Part shown: piece after piece, positions 5,744-8,257 of the stretch
Position numbering within the stretch: the stretch's first letter is position 1
Layout of the letters: the number at the start of each line of letters is the position of its first letter
Assembly (NCBI GenBank): GCA_027328825.1
Contig: DAHWTK010000076.1
Span: 1 to 8,257 of the forward strand
Direction: 5' to 3'
DNA from: Nitrospirota bacterium
GTDB taxonomy: Bacteria > Nitrospirota > JACRHJ01
Length of the DNA stretch: 8,257 bases
The notes under the pieces: model-generated
The model's database searches: none
Seen by the model: only the letters and a program-made list of their open reading frames with translations
Told to the model about the DNA's origin: nothing
Translations under genes and position numbers: made by a program

Positions 5744-6187
5744 TCAGATATACTGGCTGAATCTTTTAATAAGCTCTTCCTTCGGCATGGCTCCGACGGC
5801 GCGCGCCTGCTCTTTTCCTCTCCGAAGCAGGACAAAGGACGGCGTGCCACTGATGCCGTATATTGACGGCACCCTCGAATTGACGGACGTATCGAGCTTT
5901 GCCACCCTTACCCGCCCGGTCAGTTCGCGGGCTACCTGCTCCAGCACGGGCTCCATCCTGATGCAGTGCCCGCATGTCGGAGACCAGAACTCCAGCAGGA
6001 CGGGTTCAGCGGCGGCTCCGACATACGAATCGAAGCTTGAATCGGTTACGCTTACAGGGGCCTGGGGCGCGGGAAAATTTATTGCCGCCCCGCACTGCCC
6101 GCACTTTCCCGCCATCCCGGCCCGCATAAGCGGCGCCTTGTTCAGCGTCCCGCAAGAGCCGCATCGTGCGAATATTTCCTGCGTCAT
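5744..6187 (-). CDS. trxC: Thioredoxin 2 (TrxC-like) with N-terminal zinc ribbon and CGHC active site
   Basis: 147 residues, near the 139 of E. coli TrxC. Residues 9-32 form a zinc ribbon, CGSC (9-12) and CGQC (29-32). The thioredoxin fold follows from about residue 45, with the redox centre FWSPTCGHC (Cys72, Cys75) and the cis-Pro loop GTPSFVLL (Pro116). TrxC proteins reduce protein disulfides in the cytoplasm, and the zinc ribbon is linked to oxidative-stress response in the E. coli protein. Unusually, the active site is T-C-G-H-C instead of W-C-G-P-C. CGHC is the protein disulfide isomerase signature and usually makes the pair more oxidising. There is no signal peptide, so a cytoplasmic site is inferred. 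The start at 6187 has AAGGAGG five bases upstream. It is the first gene of the operon. The leader GAGGCGGCC before its ATG is matched almost exactly before the next gene. Confidence 0.92.
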   Translation of the reverse strand: MTQEIFARCGSCGTLNKAPLMRAGMAGKCGQCGAAINFPAPQAPVSVTDSSFDSYVGAAAEPVLLEFWSPTCGHCIRMEPVLEQVARELTGRVRVAKLDTSVNSRVPSIYGISGTPSFVLLRRGKEQARAVGAMPKEELIKRFSQYI

Positions 6188-6192
6188 GGCCG

Positions 6193-6199
6193 CCTCCTT
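6193..6199 (-). promoter_or_regulatory. Ribosome binding site of the operon's first gene
   Basis: AAGGAGG on the minus strand, five bases before the ATG at 6187. It is the strongest Shine-Dalgarno match in the operon. Confidence 0.75.
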
Positions 6200-6205
6200 A
6201 ACTAA

Positions 6206-6214
6206 AGTATAACA
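6206..6214 (-). promoter_or_regulatory. Extended -10 promoter of the thioredoxin-Usp-peroxidase-Usp operon
   Basis: The minus strand reads TGTTATACT: TATACT (6206-6211) with TG one base before it, the extended -10 form. No good -35 box lies 16-18 bases upstream; that place is taken by the palindrome at 6216-6240. Initiation near 6199 would give a leader of about 12 bases. An extended -10 promoter lacking a -35 box and overlapped by a palindrome is a layout that suits control by a binding protein (inference). Confidence 0.5.
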
Positions 6215-6215
6215 G

Positions 6216-6257
6216 ATAAAAATTCCCGGGATATTTTTATAGGGATTTTCATAAAAA
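6216..6257. promoter_or_regulatory. Bulged palindrome and ATAAAAA boxes, possible operator
   Basis: ATAAAAATTCCC (6216-6227) and GGGATATTTTTAT (6228-6240) are complementary over all 12 bases if one T (6232) is left out. TTTTTAT at 6234-6240 also pairs with ATAAAAA at 6251-6257 across ten bases, so the 7-base box occurs three times in alternating orientation. The palindrome covers the -35 area of the minus-strand operon and lies about 30 bases upstream of the -35 box of the kinase gene. A shared operator is inferred; the binding protein is not known. Confidence 0.45.
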
Positions 6258-6270
6258 GGAAGGTCGGTTA

Positions 6271-6299
6271 TTGACTTAACTGATTTATATTATTATAAT
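6271..6299 (+). promoter_or_regulatory. Sigma-70 promoter of the hybrid sensor kinase
   Basis: TTGACT at 6271-6276, a 17-base spacer and a perfect TATAAT at 6294-6299. Initiation near 6306 leaves a leader of about 14 bases before ATG 6320, just enough to hold CGGAG at 6308-6312, seven bases before the start. Confidence 0.72.
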
Positions 6300-6319
6300 T
6301 TTTTAAACGGAGAAAACGC

Positions 6320-8257
6320 ATGGAGCAGCTACGGCTTCTGATAATAGACGACGACCCGGAAATCAGCGGCTACATAAAAATCATGCTGACTCTTGACGCC
6401 CCGCATTTCAGCATAACCATCCTTGAAAGCGCCCGCGAGTGCCTGGACTACCTTAAAAAAAACGAGGTGGATTGCATACTTTCGGATTACCAGATGCCGG
6501 AAATGGGAGGCATGGAACTCCTGGAAGCCATAAGGGGCGACGGCAGCGACATTCCGTTCATATTCATAACCGGACAGGGTTCCGAGGAAGTTGCGAGGGA
6601 GGCGTTTAAACGGGGAGCGAACGATTACTTCACCAAGGACATAGGTTTCGCGCATTTTCCCCGCATAATCAACTCCATCGAGCAGGCTGTAAAAAACCGG
6701 GAGGACAACCGCCAGAGAAGGCTTACGGACGAGAAGGTAGTCCATCTTAACCGGCTATATTCCGTAATCAGCGGGATAAACAAGGCGATAGTCCGCACGC
6801 GCGACAGGAAGACGCTCATGGAAAATGCCTGCCGGATAGCCGTGGAAGATGGTTTTTTTAAACTGGCCTGGGTCGGCATGGTAAACCCCGGCGATTTAAG
6901 CATAGTGCCGATGGCGAAATGGGGAGACGACAAAGGCTATGTGGACGGGATAAGGCTCTCCGTCAAGGACGAGCCGGAGGGGCGGGGGCCGGTGGGAAAG
7001 GCTATCCGCTCCGGTTTTCCTTATATTGTAAACGACACGGTTGCTGATCTGGATACCCCCTGGAAAGAGCAGTCTATTCCGAGGGGCTACCTTTCCATCG
7101 CCGCGTTTCCCATAAAACTGTCCGGGAAAGCGATAGGCTCGTTTACTGTCTACTCGGGCGAAACCGGTTTTTTCAGTGAAGACGAAGTCGCCCTGATGTC
7201 GGGGCTTGCCGAAGACATTTCGTTCGCCCTGGAAGCCATAGAGCAGGAAGATAAGAGGATACTGGCCGAGAACGCCCTGAAGGAGTCCGAGCGCCGCTAC
7301 AAGGACCTGGTCGAGCTTTCCACCGACTTCATATACCGCTCCGACAAATACGGAAACCAGCTCTTCATGAACGACGCCGCGTACAGGATACTTGAGGCGT
7401 CTCCGGAGGAGGTGAACGGGTATCCCTGGCAGAAGTGGATACATCCCGAAGACATCAAGAAGACGATGGAGGTTTTCGGAGCGATGATGACCAGGGGCTC
7501 CGACGCTTTCAATTTCGAGAACCGCTTCGTATCCAAAAGCGGAAAGATAATACACGTGATGCACAACGTAAGGGTGCTCCGGGACGACCAGAAAGCTATA
7601 CTCGGCACGCAGGGTATTGCGCGCGACATAACGGAAAAAAAGCTCGCGGAACTTGCCCTCAAGGAAGTAGAGAAAGAAAGAAACGCGGTTTTTCACATGC
7701 TTACGCACGACATAAGAGGCCCCCTTTCGGTTATATACGGCTACGGCGACATACTTAAATCTGAAGGCGGCGAAACGGCGAAGATAATGGAAGAGATGCA
7801 GAAGGCCGCAAGGAGGATTTCGCTCCTGATAGACGACATGCTTGCCATCTCCAGGCTCGAATCCGAAGAGGCGAGCCTTATGCTTCAACCGGTCTTTGCA
7901 ACGGAGCTTATAGAGCAGGCCGTGCAGGACTGCGAGATGTTCGCGCGTGAAAAGAATGTGGAAATAAAAATCGACGTGGAACCAAAGACGCCCAAAATAT
8001 ACGCCGACAGCGCGCAGATAAGGCGCGCGGTTACGAACCTTCTCTCCAACGCGGTAAACTATAACAAAGAAGGCGGAACGGCGTTGATAAGGGCCGGGGG
8101 CGTGCCGGATGACCCCATGAAGATATTCATAGAGGTATCGGACAACGGTGAAGGCATCGCAGAAGAAGACCTTCCGCGCCTGTTTGAAAAATACTACCGT
8201 GGGAAGAACGCCGGCAAGAAGCGCGGCACGGGCCTGGGCCTTGCGATGGTAAAGGCG
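6320..8257 (+). CDS. Hybrid sensor histidine kinase, REC-GAF-PAS-HisKA-HATPase (3' end outside window)
   Basis: Open from ATG 6320 to the right edge, 646 codons without a stop. Residues 1-120 are a receiver domain: acidic pocket DDD at 10-12, phospho-acceptor Asp56 in SDYQMPEMGG, Thr84 and Lys106, all intact. Residues about 145-306 are a GAF domain of the GRGPVGKAIRSG, GYLSIAAFPI, GSFTVYSGETGFFSEDE type. Residues about 321-445 are a PAS domain ending in GIARDITEKK. The H-box HMLTHDIRGPLS has phospho-acceptor His463. The ATPase shows the N-box NLLSNAVNYNKEG (573 on), DNGEGI (608-613) and GTGLGLAMVKA (636-646), where the window cuts it. No membrane segment is seen, so it should be a soluble kinase. 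With the receiver first, it probably takes phosphate or a signal from another protein before its own sensing and kinase steps. A C-terminal partner domain could follow beyond the edge. It is divergent from the stress operon, and a shared control region is likely. Confidence 0.95.
   Translation, partial: MEQLRLLIIDDDPEISGYIKIMLTLDAPHFSITILESARECLDYLKKNEVDCILSDYQMPEMGGMELLEAIRGDGSDIPFIFITGQGSEEVAREAFKRGANDYFTKDIGFAHFPRIINSIEQAVKNREDNRQRRLTDEKVVHLNRLYSVISGINKAIVRTRDRKTLMENACRIAVEDGFFKLAWVGMVNPGDLSIVPMAKWGDDKGYVDGIRLSVKDEPEGRGPVGKAIRSGFPYIVNDTVADLDTPWKEQSIPRGYLSIAAFPIKLSGKAIGSFTVYSGETGFFSEDEVALMSGLAEDISFALEAIEQEDKRILAENALKESERRYKDLVELSTDFIYRSDKYGNQLFMNDAAYRILEASPEEVNGYPWQKWIHPEDIKKTMEVFGAMMTRGSDAFNFENRFVSKSGKIIHVMHNVRVLRDDQKAILGTQGIARDITEKKLAELALKEVEKERNAVFHMLTHDIRGPLSVIYGYGDILKSEGGETAKIMEEMQKAARRISLLIDDMLAISRLESEEASLMLQPVFATELIEQAVQDCEMFAREKNVEIKIDVEPKTPKIYADSAQIRRAVTNLLSNAVNYNKEGGTALIRAGGVPDDPMKIFIEVSDNGEGIAEEDLPRLFEKYYRGKNAGKKRGTGLGLAMVKA

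Noticed and set aside
5737..5850. N-terminal extension of the first Usp to 5850
   Set aside because: The added 38 residues are Arg/Ser-rich, overlap the thioredoxin gene in another frame and do not match Usp family starts; MRVLFATDGS at 5736 does.
6896..7888. Long minus-strand open frame of 330 codons inside the kinase gene
   Set aside because: It is antisense to GAF, PAS and HisKA motifs that are clear on the plus strand, and its translation shows no recognisable domain.

Overview
The window is about 8.3 kb of compact bacterial DNA with moderately high G+C. It uses many ATA (Ile) and AGG (Arg) codons, and its genes mostly begin at ATG behind GGAGG-type ribosome binding sites. The gene content is periplasmic di-heme peroxidase, tandem universal stress proteins, zinc-ribbon thioredoxin, GAF-GGDEF, a REC-GAF-PAS kinase and a YVTN propeller. 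This fits an environmental Gram-negative such as a Desulfobacterota or Nitrospirota member. That placement is inference from gene families and codon habit, with no marker gene to support it.

Layout. (1) 1-275, plus strand: the 3' end of a NagA-type amidohydrolase that lacks the usual C-terminal tail. (2) 267-316: an intrinsic terminator for the minus strand, fused to a G-rich motif that could form a quadruplex. (3) 325-1443, minus: a secreted protein with a signal peptide, an IPT/TIG-like domain, an NRAE-type helical stalk and four YVTN-like propeller repeats. (4) 1444-1786: a divergent intergenic region with short A-rich repeats, a hairpin and a near-consensus sigma-70 promoter that ends only 10 bases before the next ATG. 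(5) 1787-2953, plus: a GAF-GGDEF diguanylate cyclase. (6) 6187 down to 2926, minus: a tight four-gene operon, zinc-ribbon thioredoxin, tandem Usp, di-heme cytochrome c peroxidase, second tandem Usp. Its last gene overlaps the cyclase tail by 28 bp. (7) 6188-6319: a second divergent promoter region with a bulged palindrome and repeated ATAAAAA boxes. (8) 6320 to the right edge, plus: a hybrid sensor kinase, REC-GAF-PAS-HisKA-HATPase, cut by the window in its ATPase domain.

How the parts may work together. The operon reads as an oxidative or energy-stress set: peroxide removal in the periplasm (peroxidase), thiol repair in the cytoplasm (thioredoxin) and two nucleotide-binding-type stress proteins, probably co-expressed because gaps are 7, 26 and 10 bases. 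The kinase transcribed away from it shares a roughly 130-bp regulatory region, so co-regulation is plausible but unproven. The cyclase supplies a c-di-GMP output and sits tail to tail with the operon.

I did not find a clearly new multi-gene system. The most unusual items are the promoter that nearly abuts the cyclase start codon, the operator-like repeats between operon and kinase, the four-repeat propeller protein with near-identical DNA repeats, the CGHC active site of the thioredoxin, and the Gly-rich insertion in the nucleotide loop of the second Usp. No tRNA, rRNA, CRISPR, insertion sequence or phage gene was seen.
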